A stretch of 26,231 nucleotides of DNA from IMG/VR virus record IMGVR_UViG_3300031951_001059, positions 1 to 26,231 of that record; one strand, 5' to 3'. Shown here piece by piece: positions 1 to 6,774 of this stretch. The position numbers and the translations under genes are program-made. The number at the start of each line of letters is the position of its first letter. The stretch's first letter is position 1. The stretch is from a virus. The notes below the pieces were generated by a model that was not told where the DNA came from, did not search any database, and saw only the letters and a list, made by a program, of their open reading frames with translations.

Positions 1-30
1 GGCTATCGCATCGTGGGGTGGAAATCATGA
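1..30 (+). CDS. C-terminal end of an upstream gene (partial)
   Basis: Frame 1 is open from the window edge and reads GYRIVGWKS followed by TGA at 28-30. The stop overlaps the ATG of the next gene in an ATGA junction, the coupling style used by many genes in this window, which suggests a real gene end. Only nine residues are visible, so no function can be assigned. Confidence 0.45.
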   Translation, partial: GYRIVGWKS

Positions 31-179
31 AGGGAAAAAATCCACTTAACGACCCAATTATCTACAAGCGCAGCCGCGACAATCAGGGGGACATTGTCAT
101 ATCGGTATTAGTATATGTGCTGTTCTCACTTATTTTTGCCGGGTTGTTCTTTGTGCTTAAATACGGTCACGATTTATGA
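27..179 (+). CDS. small single-helix membrane protein, unknown function
   Basis: This 50-residue gene starts at an ATG that overlaps the preceding stop (ATGA) with a purine-rich GGGGTGGAAA stretch just upstream. The first 22 residues are polar and basic (MKGKNPLNDP, then YKRSRDNQGD). Residues about 24-44 form one hydrophobic segment (VISVLVYVLFSLIFAGLFFVL), followed by a short KYGHDL tail. It ends in TGA at 177-179, overlapping the next start. The layout fits a small inner-membrane peptide. I do not recognise a family. Its place ahead of the replication genes suggests early expression. Confidence 0.6.
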   Translation: MKGKNPLNDPIIYKRSRDNQGDIVISVLVYVLFSLIFAGLFFVLKYGHDL

Positions 180-445
180 TGGTTATCCGCGCACCAAAGC
201 CCGTTAATGATAACGCCCGGCGGAAGCGGACACTTGATGAACGGCTTTTCCATCTTTCGCATGAAGTGAGCCAATTTCGGCTATGCGAATTTGAAACACC
301 AGCGGCACGGGCAGCTTATCTTACCGCGCTCGAAATAGAGCATGATCTGATAGCAGCGGAAATAGTCAAGACCATTCAGAAATATTTAAACTCTACGCAA
401 TACATCAAAAAGACAATCTTAAGGGAGAGAATGAATGGCAAATAG
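176..445 (+). CDS. hypothetical early protein
   Basis: This encodes 89 residues. The start overlaps the upstream stop by ATGA; a second ATG follows immediately. The N-terminus is basic (RAPKPVNDNARRKR). The rest is predicted helical and rich in Ala, Glu and Leu (FETPAARAAYLTALEIEHDLIAAEIVKTIQKY), so a small helical protein is likely. It overlaps the replication initiator gene by 11 nt, so the two are probably co-translated. No family recognised. Confidence 0.6.
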   Translation: MMVIRAPKPVNDNARRKRTLDERLFHLSHEVSQFRLCEFETPAARAAYLTALEIEHDLIAAEIVKTIQKYLNSTQYIKKTILRERMNGK

Positions 446-1355
446 TTGGTTTAGGCTTTGGCATGATTTTACCATAGACCCGAAATGGAGAGCGATTGCT
501 CACCTATCGGATAAACCTTTACACATGGTTCAGGCAATAGCTGTGTTTTTAATGTCCGATGCATCATGCAACGATATGCAACGCGGTGCAACGAAATGCA
601 ACGCTCTCACCGTTGCATGTGCAACGGGATGCAACGAAGCCGACGTTGCATCGGTGTTGCAAGCCATGCAGGGGATAATACTGGAAGGCAATGTTTTTAT
701 CAATTGGGATAAGCGCCAGCCTAAGCGGGAACGTGAACAAATACAAGGCTCTACAGCGCTAAGCTCAACTGAACGTTCTAGACTTCGTAGAGAGCGTTTA
801 AAGGATGCAACGGCAACCGATTATGCAACGCCATGCAACGCCCAAGATACAGATAAAGATACAGATAAGATAAGAAAGAATAATACCCCCTTAAGCCCCC
901 CAAGCGAAAAACCAGAACTCGAACTGGAAATCGAAACCCTAAAGCCAGTCGCCCGCAAGCGGGCTGTGAATCAAAATTTGATAACGCCTGATTTTCTGGA
1001 GTTTTGGGCTGCATATCCAACCGCAGACGGACGCAACAAGGGTGCAAGAGACCCTGCCGCCAAGAAGTACCACCAAGCCCTAAAAACCGCAACACATCAA
1101 CAGATTATGACCGGAGTGCAAAACTATGGAACCTTTATCGCAAGCACTGGAACGTTTAATGCAAACGCGAGCAGCTGGCTTAACCAAAAACGCTGGGCAG
1201 ACGACTACACCGTCACCCGAACCATCAACCCCGCAGCAGGATACGGCAGACAACCGCAACAGCGCCAAAGCGCATGGGAACGCACCATTGCAAGCGGCTT
1301 CCAAGCCGTCCAGCATTACCGTGGCAACGCCGAACTCGAAATGGAACATGCCTGA
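435..1355 (+). CDS. phage replication initiator, lambda O-like
   Basis: This encodes 306 residues, preceded by a strong AAGGGAGAG site. Residues 1-45 (SWFRLWHDFTIDPKW...) resemble the winged-helix N-terminal domain of phage replication proteins. A charged, low-complexity linker spans about residues 105-175. The C-terminal part (about 185-260: DFLEFWAAYP, then SSWLNQKRWADDY) matches the C-terminal segment common in phage O-type proteins. These proteins bind iterons at the origin and recruit the helicase loader. Like lambda O, the gene contains a dense repeat array inside its own coding sequence (567-651 and 806-840) followed by an A/T-rich tract. The next gene looks P-like. The family is assigned by pattern recognition, not by a database search. 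Confidence 0.72.
   Translation: MANSWFRLWHDFTIDPKWRAIAHLSDKPLHMVQAIAVFLMSDASCNDMQRGATKCNALTVACATGCNEADVASVLQAMQGIILEGNVFINWDKRQPKREREQIQGSTALSSTERSRLRRERLKDATATDYATPCNAQDTDKDTDKIRKNNTPLSPPSEKPELELEIETLKPVARKRAVNQNLITPDFLEFWAAYPTADGRNKGARDPAAKKYHQALKTATHQQIMTGVQNYGTFIASTGTFNANASSWLNQKRWADDYTVTRTINPAAGYGRQPQQRQSAWERTIASGFQAVQHYRGNAELEMEHA
567..651 (+). repeat. origin iteron array, main cluster (TGCAACG)
   Basis: The heptamer TGCAACG occurs at 567, 577, 587 and 597 (exactly 10 bp apart), then at 620 and 630 (again 10 bp). Its reverse complement CGTTGCA occurs at 611 and 644. The copies at 597/611 and 630/644 make two identical inverted repeats: arms ATGCAACG and CGTTGCAT (596-603 with 611-618, 629-636 with 644-651), each with a 7-bp spacer. 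Because 10 is not a multiple of 3, the copies fall in all three codon phases and encode different residues (CN, MQR, AT). The repeat is therefore maintained as DNA, not as protein. This is the expected form of an initiator-binding array on one face of the helix. Confidence 0.85.
806..840 (+). repeat. origin iterons, downstream cluster
   Basis: Three more direct TGCAACG copies lie at 806, 824 and 834, the last two again 10 bp apart. They sit about 155 bp after the main cluster and just before the A/T-rich tract at 844-885. Elsewhere in the 26 kb I see only scattered single copies (for example at 2479 and 2745), so the clustering is local to this gene. Confidence 0.75.
844..885 (+). other. candidate DNA unwinding element of the origin
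   Basis: A perfect 12-bp tandem repeat AAGATACAGATA occupies 844-855 and 856-867. It continues into an A/T-rich, nearly all-purine tract (AGATAAGAAAGAATAATA, 868-885). The tract begins 4 bp after the last iteron. In lambda, iterons within gene O are followed by an A/T-rich region that melts first; this arrangement is the same. The function is inferred from position and composition. The stretch also encodes the Asp/Lys-rich linker of the initiator. Confidence 0.6.
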
Positions 1356-1704
1356 GAAGGCGCTCTTAGCTGAGGAGCTTTGTTTTGCCGCAGCGGTGCA
1401 AACTGCTTATGGTCAAGCGCCAGATATTAAAATATTGGTGGAAAGCTATGCCCGATTTTTAGCTGATAACTACACCGCAGAGCAAGTGATTTTGGCCGTT
1501 AGGAAGTTTGTGCCGAATCACAACAGAATGCCAACGCCAAGCGACTTGGTGGCCATCATCAACCCGCCAGCACCCAAGGTGACTTACGCGGAATATTCGC
1601 ACGCTATCAAACTACGCGACCGCGACCGCCTCACATTTGAGCGCGAGGGATGGAGCCAAGTCATCAACGATTACCACAACCAGAAAGACCCGCTCAATGA
1701 CTGA
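1348..1704 (+). CDS. candidate helicase loader, lambda P-like (short)
   Basis: The chosen start (ATG at 1348) overlaps the initiator stop by 8 nt and gives 118 residues. An in-frame ATG at 1126 would add 74 low-complexity residues that only overprint the initiator. The core (about residues 30-72: a helical YTAEQVILAVRKFV segment, then NHNRMPTPSDLVAII) recalls the part of lambda P with LPSPGQFVAW, where a helical repeat precedes a Pro-Thr/Ser-Pro turn. Lambda P is about twice as long, so this would be a minimal version. Position directly after an O-like gene supports a role in bringing host replicative helicase to the origin. The similarity is weak. Confidence 0.4.
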   Translation: MPEKALLAEELCFAAAVQTAYGQAPDIKILVESYARFLADNYTAEQVILAVRKFVPNHNRMPTPSDLVAIINPPAPKVTYAEYSHAIKLRDRDRLTFEREGWSQVINDYHNQKDPLND

Positions 1705-2110
1705 TTCATACGCAGACGCCTTGCGCCCTTCGCGGCCATACACCATGCACGACTTGCCCAGCTGGCTGCATGATGTTTTAAACGAGATGAAAGACCCCCG
1801 GCACGGTAGGCGCTACGCCAATTGCAGACCGCCTGATGAATGGTTAATCAAGGCAATGCCGGTATGGCAGCGGGTGCATGTACGAGGCCGCCAGCTCTGG
1901 TTTTTATCCATCAAGGATAAGAAGTTTTTCTCAGATACCAACAGCTTAAGCTCGGCCGCGGTTAGTGCAAAATATGAGATTCAATGCCGCGAGCTGCCTG
2001 ATTGGGTTTTTGAAGGCGGCAAGCCAAAGCACATCACGCTAGACCCCCTCTACATCATCCCTGAGTGGATAATCAACAATGAAATCAACAACGAAAGGAA
2101 GACCGCCTAA
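1697..2110 (+). CDS. hypothetical protein of the replication operon
   Basis: The start at ATG 1697 overlaps the previous stop by 8 nt and gives 137 residues; an upstream in-frame ATG at 1637 would overlap more and adds an unlikely Ser/Thr/Arg-rich stretch. Residues 1-40 contain an aromatic, proline-containing segment (RPYTMHDLPSWLHDVL). The middle is basic and Trp-rich (PVWQRVHVRGRQLWFLSIKDKKFF). The C-terminus is predicted beta (HITLDPLYIIPEWI). No catalytic motif or membrane segment is visible and no family is recognised. It is co-directional and coupled with the replication genes. Confidence 0.6.
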   Translation: MTDSYADALRPSRPYTMHDLPSWLHDVLNEMKDPRHGRRYANCRPPDEWLIKAMPVWQRVHVRGRQLWFLSIKDKKFFSDTNSLSSAAVSAKYEIQCRELPDWVFEGGKPKHITLDPLYIIPEWIINNEINNERKTA

Positions 2111-2575
2111 ATGACAACCGAAAATTTTAAGGAGATTCGCAATGCGATTGCCACTATTAAGCAAAAACGCTTTGAAATCATTGAATTGCAAGAAGATTTG
2201 GATGAGCTTAGGGAAGATTATGAAGGATTGCTTTATGATTTTCATAACAACCCAGCTTACGCAGAAATTGTTGAAATTGCCGCAGAAATTGCGCTGCTTA
2301 ATGACTTGGGAGGTAACGACGACATCTCGATTGAACAGTTTCCCGTCGATGAGCCTGTCGAAAATTGGGAAGCAAAGGATGTACCCCCCAGTGATGAAGA
2401 CTTCGCAACAGCGTTTTCCAGCCCAACAGATGGGGTTAGTTATGCCTCAAGCTATACCCCTACAGCAGATGATTCAGATGCAACGCCTGAGCTTTCTAAT
2501 GAGCTTGAGAGTGCAACTGGTGGAGATGAAACAGCAGATTCGGGAAATACAACAACTGGCCTAAAATTAGTATAG
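2111..2575 (+). CDS. acidic coiled-coil protein, unknown function
   Basis: This encodes 154 residues starting immediately after the previous stop, with AAGGAAGA as ribosome site. Residues about 5-45 are a strongly predicted coiled coil (IRNAIATIKQKRFEIIELQEDLDELREDYEGLLYDF). Residues 80-154 are very acidic and Ser/Thr-rich, probably disordered (VDEPVENWEAKDVPPSDEDF, then GGDETADSGNTTTG). It is the last gene before a 65-bp gap and the virion genes. No function can be assigned. Confidence 0.6.
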   Translation: MTTENFKEIRNAIATIKQKRFEIIELQEDLDELREDYEGLLYDFHNNPAYAEIVEIAAEIALLNDLGGNDDISIEQFPVDEPVENWEAKDVPPSDEDFATAFSSPTDGVSYASSYTPTADDSDATPELSNELESATGGDETADSGNTTTGLKLV

Positions 2576-2588
2576 CTTTTTTAACTCA

Positions 2589-2616
2589 TTGCAATTATAA
2601 GCAAAACGTTTATAGC
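2589..2616 (+). promoter_or_regulatory. possible promoter for the virion gene block
   Basis: In the 65-bp gap between the early cluster and the virion block, TTGCAA (2589-2594) and TATAGC (2611-2616) are separated by 16 bp and each matches the sigma-70 hexamers at 4 of 6 positions. The gap is A/T-rich. It is the only break of this size on the plus strand before the right-hand intergenic region, so a promoter here is plausible, but the match is weak. Confidence 0.3.
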
Positions 2617-2640
2617 TATTCTAAAAAGGAAAAACTGGAC

Positions 2641-2937
2641 ATGCCTGATTTATCACCGCTAACAGCTAGTTTTACATCCACAACGACCAGTGGCAGTAAA
2701 GGGGTGCATGGGGCTTTCAACGTCTCGGTGCGCGGCACTTTTACTGCAACGATTGTTGCGGAACGTTCTTTCGATGACGGCGCTACATGGGGCATTGTAA
2801 AAACCTATAACAGCGAAACCGAAGACAATGGCGTTGAGCCAGAACACGGCGTTCTATACCGATTGCGCTGCGCTGCTTACACAAGCGGAACAGCTACAGC
2901 GCGTTTAGGCGCTGGCACTAACGAATTCATGCCATGA
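2641..2937 (+). CDS. small beta-rich probable virion protein
   Basis: This encodes 98 residues, with AAGGA about 10 nt before the ATG. The sequence alternates Thr, Ser and hydrophobic residues (FNVSVRGTFTATIVAERSFD, then WGIVKTYNSETEDNG, then YRLRCAAYTSGTATARLG), typical of a single beta-sandwich of the kind found in phage decoration and attachment proteins. It lies directly before the terminase genes. I have seen similar short proteins in phage packaging blocks, but no characterised function is known to me. It could be a capsid decoration protein; this is inference. Confidence 0.55.
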   Translation: MPDLSPLTASFTSTTTSGSKGVHGAFNVSVRGTFTATIVAERSFDDGATWGIVKTYNSETEDNGVEPEHGVLYRLRCAAYTSGTATARLGAGTNEFMP

Positions 2938-3366
2938 ATGGAAACTCACCCTATGAAACCTACTGTTTATAAACCAGAATACTGTCAGAAACTTATCGAA
3001 TCTCAAGCAAGAGGCGAGCACATTATTGAGTTTGCCGCAAGCGTTTCTGTTAGTAAAAAAACGGTTTTTGAATGGTTGGACAAACACCCTGAGTTTGCAG
3101 CCGCCTACGAAGAAGGTAAGCCAAAAGCGATGGCTTGGTATCTCAAAGAAGGCCGTAAAATGGTTAAAGGCGGCAACGGCAACGGCGCTGTTTGGAAATC
3201 CTTTATGGCCAATAAGTTTGGTTGGACGGAAAAAATCGAACAAGAATCACGCAACCAAAATCTAAACGTAAACGCCGATGCGGCGGTAAAACCAGAGGAT
3301 GCCGCGCTTGTGGTATCGGAGATTAAAAAATACCGCGCCAAATATCATGAGCCACCCGTTACATAA
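2938..3366 (+). CDS. terS: terminase small subunit
   Basis: This encodes 142 residues from ATG 2938, directly after the previous stop; a second ATG at 2953 (MKPTVYKPEY) may be the true start, and neither has a good ribosome site. After YKPEYCQKLIESQARGEH comes a helix-turn-helix (about residues 31-50: FAASVSVSKKTVFEWLDKHP), then PEFAAAYEEGKPKA and WKSFMANKFGWTEK. This string of motifs is typical of phage small terminases, which recognise the packaging site and load the large subunit. The large subunit gene follows with a 20-nt overlap. Confidence 0.72.
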   Translation: METHPMKPTVYKPEYCQKLIESQARGEHIIEFAASVSVSKKTVFEWLDKHPEFAAAYEEGKPKAMAWYLKEGRKMVKGGNGNGAVWKSFMANKFGWTEKIEQESRNQNLNVNADAAVKPEDAALVVSEIKKYRAKYHEPPVT

Positions 3367-4786
3367 ATTTTCTGATTTGGAGTTGGCTGCCCTAGAAGAG
3401 CAATGCCAAGAGGTCTTAAAATATAACCGAATTTTTGCTTATGAACCGTATCCAAAACAACTGGATTTTCATACTGCTGGCCTAAATTTTCCAGAGCGCC
3501 TGCTTCTTGCAGGGAACCAGCTTGGCAAAACTTATTGCGGCGCGGGTGAGGTGTCCTATCATTTAACGGGACTATATCCCGATTGGTGGTCTGGCCGACG
3601 CTTCGATAAGCCCGTCAAGGCCTGGGCGGGCGGCGTTACCAACATCACTACCCGCGATACTGTCCAGATGCATTTGTTAGGCGACTTGCGCAACAGGGAT
3701 TTGCTCGGCACTGGCGCTATCCCGCGTAGTCATTTAGATGTTTCTAAAATCAGTTGGGCAAGAGGCATACCGGACGCCGTAGATACAGCTTTTGTGCGTC
3801 ATGTTTCAGGCGGTGAAAGTGTTATCCAATTTAAAAGTTACGAACAGGGACGCGAAAAATGGCAAGCTGCGACGCTTGATTTCGTTTGGTTTGACGAGGA
3901 GCCGCCTACAGAAATTTACGCCGAGGGAAAAACCCGCACCAACGCCACCGGCGGCATGGTTTTTCTGACGTTTACGCCTCTCGAAGGGATAACCGAAGTT
4001 GTTAGGCAATTTTTATATGATATAAATCCGTATCGCAATACAACCGTTATGACTATTGACGATGCTCTCCATTACAGTGCATCCGAAAAGCAGCGTATAT
4101 TGGCATCATACCAGCCGTGGGAATTGGAAGCCCGCGCTTTTGGCCGCCCCATACTAGGCAGTGGTAAAATATTCCCGATAGCTCGCGACGTTATTGCTTG
4201 CGAACCCTTTACGTTTCCTAATCATTTTGCACAAATCAACGGGATAGATATTGGATGGGACCACCCAACTGCAGCGGTAAATTTGGGCTATGACCGTGAT
4301 AGTGATATTGTTTATGTCGCGAAAACCTTTCGGCGCAAGGAAAGTACGCCGATGCAAATAGCCCCTTCGCTTCTTGAATGGGGCGCATGGATACCGTGGG
4401 CATGGCCACATGATGCCCTGCAGCACGATAAAAATGCTGGTTATCAGACCTCGCAGCTATACAGCGACCATGGATTAAAAATGCTGCCAGAGCGTGCCAC
4501 ATGGCCAGATGGAAGCAATTCTGTTGAAGCTGGCGTCATAGATATGCTGGAAAGAATGCAAAGTGGGCGCTTAAAAGTATTTAATACCTGTGATGATTGG
4601 TTTCAAGAAATGGACTTATTCCACAGAAAAAATGGGCAAATTGTAAAAATAAATGATGACTTATTGTCCGCAACGCGTTATGCGATAATGATGCTGCGCT
4701 ATGCATTAACCGAACCAGAGAAAAAGCGTCCCATTCAAGGGCGCTTCACCCACCCTCGCGCACGAGGCACTGCATGGATGTCATAA
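3347..4786 (+). CDS. terL: terminase large subunit (packaging ATPase-nuclease)
   Basis: This encodes 479 residues from ATG 3347, which overlaps terS by 20 nt; the open frame extends upstream to 3299. The ATPase has Walker A GNQLGKT (residues 56-62), Walker B ending in FDEE (182-185) and a TFTP coupling motif (208-211). The C-terminal RNase H-like nuclease has its first acidic residues in GIDIGWDHPTAA (D301, D305), a WPHD motif near 354 and a late acidic pair NDD (436-438). The protein pumps DNA into the prohead and cuts the concatemer. The type and gene order match P22 gp2. Confidence 0.93.
   Translation: MSHPLHKFSDLELAALEEQCQEVLKYNRIFAYEPYPKQLDFHTAGLNFPERLLLAGNQLGKTYCGAGEVSYHLTGLYPDWWSGRRFDKPVKAWAGGVTNITTRDTVQMHLLGDLRNRDLLGTGAIPRSHLDVSKISWARGIPDAVDTAFVRHVSGGESVIQFKSYEQGREKWQAATLDFVWFDEEPPTEIYAEGKTRTNATGGMVFLTFTPLEGITEVVRQFLYDINPYRNTTVMTIDDALHYSASEKQRILASYQPWELEARAFGRPILGSGKIFPIARDVIACEPFTFPNHFAQINGIDIGWDHPTAAVNLGYDRDSDIVYVAKTFRRKESTPMQIAPSLLEWGAWIPWAWPHDALQHDKNAGYQTSQLYSDHGLKMLPERATWPDGSNSVEAGVIDMLERMQSGRLKVFNTCDDWFQEMDLFHRKNGQIVKINDDLLSATRYAIMMLRYALTEPEKKRPIQGRFTHPRARGTAWMS
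4754..4776 (+). promoter_or_regulatory. hairpin masking the portal ribosome site
   Basis: CCTCG (4754-4758), a CGCA loop and CGAGG (4763-4767) form a perfect 5-bp stem. Its 3' arm contains the GAGG Shine-Dalgarno (4764-4767), 6 nt before the portal ATG at 4774. A ribosome finishing terL would melt the stem, so this looks like translational coupling of portal to terL. Inferred from sequence only. Confidence 0.4.
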
Positions 4787-6774
4787 ACGACCAAGAAAAA
4801 GATTTGAACACCATTCTCAGTGAGGCAAGAGAGCGTTATGAATACGCCGTTGATGCTGAAAGGTTAAATTTAGACCACGCAATCGAAGATTTAGATTTCG
4901 CTTCTGGTGAGCAATGGGATAACAGCCTGCGCAGCGAGCGTGAATCCGAAGGCAGGCCATGCATTACCATAAATCGCATACCACAATTCGTAAAACAGAT
5001 TACCGGCGACATAAGGCAGAACGCGCCGCGCATTAAAATCATTCCCGTTGATTCGCAGGGCGATGCTAAAATAGCGGAAATACGCGCAGGCATTATTCGT
5101 TTTATTGAAAACAGCAGCAATGCTGGATATGTTTATGCTGCCACCGCCGAAAAATCTACAATATGCGGCATTGGCCACATCCGCGTAAAGCCTATCGAAA
5201 ACCAAGATGATATTTTTAATCCTGATTTAATCATTGAGGCCATTCAAAACCCGTTAGGAGTGGTTTGGGACCCGGATTCGCGCAGCATAACCCGCGAAGA
5301 TGCAAATTATTGCTTTGTTGTGGAAAGCATGACGGAGGATAGTTTTAAAAAACGATTCCCTAAAGCGGTTTATACCTCATGGGATGATATAACAAAAAGA
5401 TATTCAACCTCTAATAGCATTTCATGGGCAGACCCAACGGGCGTTTTAGTTTGCGAATATTGGTGCAAGAAACCAATTGAGCGCATCATTGTGCGCCTAC
5501 AGAGCGGTGAAATTCTCGATGTAACTGACCGAACGGAGCAAGAAATACAGAGCTTGCCGGTGATTGATATGCGTCGCGCATCAGGTTATAAAATAATGCA
5601 ATACCTCATGAGCGGCGCTGAGATTCTTCAGGAGCCGATTACGTGGCCGGGTAAATATATCCCCATTGTTCCGGTTATCGGTGAGGAGATTTTTAACGGT
5701 AACAAATGCTATCGCCACGGCATAGTACGTTTTGCAAAAGACGCGCAGCGCATGTATAACTTCTTTAGGTCTGCCGAGATAGAGTTGGTGCAGCTGCAGA
5801 ATAAAGCGCCGTATTTGGCAACGCCCGCTAACGTTGAAAACTATGAGGGCGATTGGTCACAGGCCAACAAGCGCGCCCTGCCCTATATATTGTTTAATCC
5901 TGACCCATTAATGCCGGGATTTACGCCGCAGCGTCAACAGCCGCCCGTTAGCAGCTCAGGCATGAGCAATCAGATAGCTTTAGCCGCCGAGGACATGAAG
6001 GCCACAACTGGAATTTACGATGCGGCATTGGGCAAGCAAAGCAACGAAACATCGGGACGTGCTATTTTAGCGCGGCAATCTGAGGCCGATACCAGCACTT
6101 ATGTGTATTTAGATAATTTGCGGTACAGCATAAAGCATGTTGGTAAAATCTTAAATGATTTAATCCCGATATACTACAATGCTGAGCGTTCGGTTAGGAT
6201 GCTAGATGTCAAAGGAGACATCAGTGCTGCGTTTGTTAACGTGCCGATTGTTGACCCTAATACCGGCCAGATAATAGCATACGAAAACGATATAACCGTT
6301 GGAAAGTATGACGTTGCTGTAGAAACGGGTCCAGGATACACCACCAAGCGCCAACAAACCGCCGAGCAGCTTATCCAGCTTATGCAAACAATGCCCGACG
6401 TTGCGCCAAAAATAGCGGACATTCTTATAGGCTCTCTTGATATTAACGAAGCTGACGAAATTAGAAAAAGGCTGCAGGAATTTTACAACCCGCCGCCACC
6501 GCCACCCAATCCCTTCCAAGAAATGGAAATGGCGAGTAAACAGGCGGAAATCGAGGGCGCGCAACTTGATAATCAAGGTAAATCGCTCGACCTTTTAAAA
6601 AAGCAAGCTGAGGTATCGGCTATATCTGGTCGATTGCAAGAATTCATCAACAACGCCGTTCTACAACAAATAGGGAGTATTTTTAATGGAGCAGGAATCA
6701 ACACGGGCGGGGCAATCCCCAGCACCGGAAGCCAAGGACAACAAGTCATCCCAGCAGCCGGCATCACCCAATAA
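4774..6774 (+). CDS. portal protein (P22 gp1-like)
   Basis: This encodes 666 residues, overlapping terL by 13 nt. The N-terminus (YAVDAERLNLDHAIEDLDFASGEQWD, cut here by a short gap from RPCITINRIPQFVKQITGD at 61-79) is the signature of the P22 portal family. The mid-region is mixed alpha/beta. After a PPPPPPNP stretch at 573, the C-terminus is helical and Gln-rich. It forms the dodecameric ring through which DNA enters and leaves the head, and docks the terminase and the gp4-type adaptor. P22 gp1 is 725 residues, slightly longer. Its last 89 nt overlap the scaffold gene. Confidence 0.9.
   Translation: MDVINDQEKDLNTILSEARERYEYAVDAERLNLDHAIEDLDFASGEQWDNSLRSERESEGRPCITINRIPQFVKQITGDIRQNAPRIKIIPVDSQGDAKIAEIRAGIIRFIENSSNAGYVYAATAEKSTICGIGHIRVKPIENQDDIFNPDLIIEAIQNPLGVVWDPDSRSITREDANYCFVVESMTEDSFKKRFPKAVYTSWDDITKRYSTSNSISWADPTGVLVCEYWCKKPIERIIVRLQSGEILDVTDRTEQEIQSLPVIDMRRASGYKIMQYLMSGAEILQEPITWPGKYIPIVPVIGEEIFNGNKCYRHGIVRFAKDAQRMYNFFRSAEIELVQLQNKAPYLATPANVENYEGDWSQANKRALPYILFNPDPLMPGFTPQRQQPPVSSSGMSNQIALAAEDMKATTGIYDAALGKQSNETSGRAILARQSEADTSTYVYLDNLRYSIKHVGKILNDLIPIYYNAERSVRMLDVKGDISAAFVNVPIVDPNTGQIIAYENDITVGKYDVAVETGPGYTTKRQQTAEQLIQLMQTMPDVAPKIADILIGSLDINEADEIRKRLQEFYNPPPPPPNPFQEMEMASKQAEIEGAQLDNQGKSLDLLKKQAEVSAISGRLQEFINNAVLQQIGSIFNGAGINTGGAIPSTGSQGQQVIPAAGITQ

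Noticed and set aside
567-651. CRISPR-like short repeats
   Set aside because: Units are 7 bp at 10-bp spacing, inverted copies are present, and the array is inside a coding sequence. This fits iterons, not CRISPR.
1126-1347. Longer N-terminus for the candidate helicase loader (ATG 1126)
   Set aside because: The added 74 residues are low-complexity and overprint the initiator gene; the start at 1348 gives the usual short overlap.
2142-2564. 140-codon open frame inside the acidic coiled-coil gene
   Set aside because: Out-of-frame shadow with Met/Gln-rich, unnatural composition and no ribosome site; the 2111 start follows the previous stop directly.
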